Below are positions 6,399 to 6,847 of a stretch of DNA of 6,847 nucleotides, piece by piece; positions within the stretch are counted from its first letter, which is position 1, and every line of letters begins with the position of its first letter. Source of the DNA: JAFGIG01 sp964397545 (GTDB lineage: Bacteria > SDB-A); assembly GCA_964397545.1 (NCBI GenBank), contig CAYNIW010000037.1:1-6847 (forward strand), given 5' to 3'. Below the pieces are notes generated by a model. The model was given only the letters and a program-made list of their open reading frames with translations, was not told where the DNA came from and searched no databases. The translations under genes were made by a program, and so were the position numbers.

Positions 6399-6493
6399 AT
6401 ATTTTTCTGCCTTTTCCTCTGCGTCGGCAATGACGCCCTCTACAAATTCACTGCTCCTCGAAATATTTTTCTCGGAGAATATTTTTCTGCCTT
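6399..6493. repeat. Repeated 15-bp motif with a possible gene remnant
   Basis: ATATTTTTCTGCCTT occurs exactly at 6399-6413 and 6479-6493, and a partial copy ATATTTTTCTC lies at 6463-6473. On the minus strand both full copies encode K-A-E-K-Y, but in different frames. From 6473 to the stop at 6393 the minus strand reads 26 codons of coding-like sequence ending EEKAEKYV. The preceding DVDKAEKYS segment is in another frame. This could be the frameshifted tail of a lost gene, or simply a short duplicated AT-rich motif. Confidence 0.4.
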
Positions 6494-6572
6494 ATCAACG
6501 TCTCCAATTATAGAGAATTTATAAAATATTGCACTTAATAAAAGAGAGCTATAAAATAAATGTGAAATATTT

Positions 6573-6601
6573 TTGAACATAAAAAAAAGGCACAGTATAA
6601 G
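6573..6601 (+). promoter_or_regulatory. Candidate promoter of the truncated secreted-protein gene
   Basis: TTGAAC (6573-6578), a 17-base spacer and TATAAG (6596-6601) match the sigma70-type hexamers at 4/6 and 5/6 positions with optimal spacing. The predicted start, around 6608, would leave a leader of about 17 bases containing GAGG (6615-6618), 6 bases before the ATG at 6625. The surroundings are AT-rich, which raises the chance of a false match. Confidence 0.4.
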
Positions 6602-6624
6602 AATATTTGAAAATGAGGTCAATA

Positions 6625-6847
6625 ATGAAGAAGTGTTTGTTTTTAATGTCGATTGTTGTCTCCTTTTCTTTGAATTCACAGGACTGGACGAAAACTTACG
6701 GGGGAAGTGACGAAGATGTCGGTCGTTCAGTTCAGCAGACCACAGACGGGGGTTATATCGTCGCAGGTTACACAGGGTCTTATGTAGCTGGATATTATGA
6801 TTTATATCTGATCAAGACAAACTCTTCCGGAGATACCCTCTGGACGA
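6625..6847 (+). CDS. N-terminus of a secreted repeat protein, truncated by the window edge
   Basis: The frame is open from ATG at 6625 to the window end: 74 complete codons plus one base, with no stop. GAGG lies 6 bases upstream. Residues 1-18 form a signal peptide (MKKCLFLMSIVVSFSLNS), and the mature protein starts about QDWTKTYGG. It then shows one unit of a familiar repeat: YGGSDEDVGRS, QQTTDGGYIVAGYT, DLYLIKTNSSGDTLW. In family members this unit recurs every 45-60 residues, probably building a beta-propeller, and the protein usually ends in a T9SS sorting domain. The part that would show that domain lies outside the window. The role is presumably a cell-surface or secreted protein; no enzymatic function can be assigned. 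Confidence 0.85.
   Translation, partial: MKKCLFLMSIVVSFSLNSQDWTKTYGGSDEDVGRSVQQTTDGGYIVAGYTGSYVAGYYDLYLIKTNSSGDTLWT

Noticed and set aside
6440..6679. Minus-strand open frame of 79 codons
   Set aside because: It overlaps the start and promoter region of the well-supported plus-strand gene at 6625, has low-complexity composition, and shows no ribosome-binding site.
1..6847. CRISPR array, tRNA or rRNA gene, riboswitch
   Set aside because: No spaced identical repeats of 24-40 bp, no cloverleaf or conserved rRNA segments, and no riboswitch-like conserved core were seen on either strand.

Overview
The window most resembles a candidate-phylum bacterium of the FCB type or a similar lineage (for example Cloacimonadota, Marinimicrobia or WOR-3). 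Two genes point there. One is a gingipain-like C25 peptidase with a C-terminal type IX secretion (T9SS) sorting domain. The other is a truncated secreted protein with a W-x-K-T-Y-G-G / T-D-G-G-Y-I-V-A-G-Y repeat, common in T9SS-exported proteins of these groups. The phylum assignment is inference; no rRNA or tRNA gene is present.

Layout. At 1-176 lie a 10-bp degenerate tandem repeat and a perfect intrinsic terminator. At 177-3728 (minus) is the large C25 peptidase, preceded in the same direction by a small lipoprotein gene at 3805-4197. At 4360-5721 is an AT-rich block of two minus-strand genes unlike their surroundings, a VOC/glyoxalase-fold protein and a CPBP-family intramembrane protease. 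They are separated and flanked by short palindromic sequences resembling integron attC sites or a comparable cassette-boundary repeat. The CPBP gene has a Shine-Dalgarno sequence at ideal distance from ATC rather than ATG. At 5722-6045 no convincing gene is seen. At 6046-6363 (minus) is a cysteine-rich DUF3795 protein. At 6364-6624 is an AT-rich region with repeats and a likely promoter, leading into the plus-strand truncated secreted protein at 6625 that runs off the end.

How the parts may work together. The peptidase and the right-edge protein would both pass the inner membrane by the Sec route. The peptidase would then be exported by T9SS; the other protein lacks its C-terminus here, so that route is only presumed for it. 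The lipoprotein sits directly upstream of the peptidase and could be co-transcribed with it. The VOC and CPBP genes look like an acquired accessory island. No complete novel multi-gene system is evident. The best leads are the cassette-like architecture and the missing ATG of the CPBP gene.
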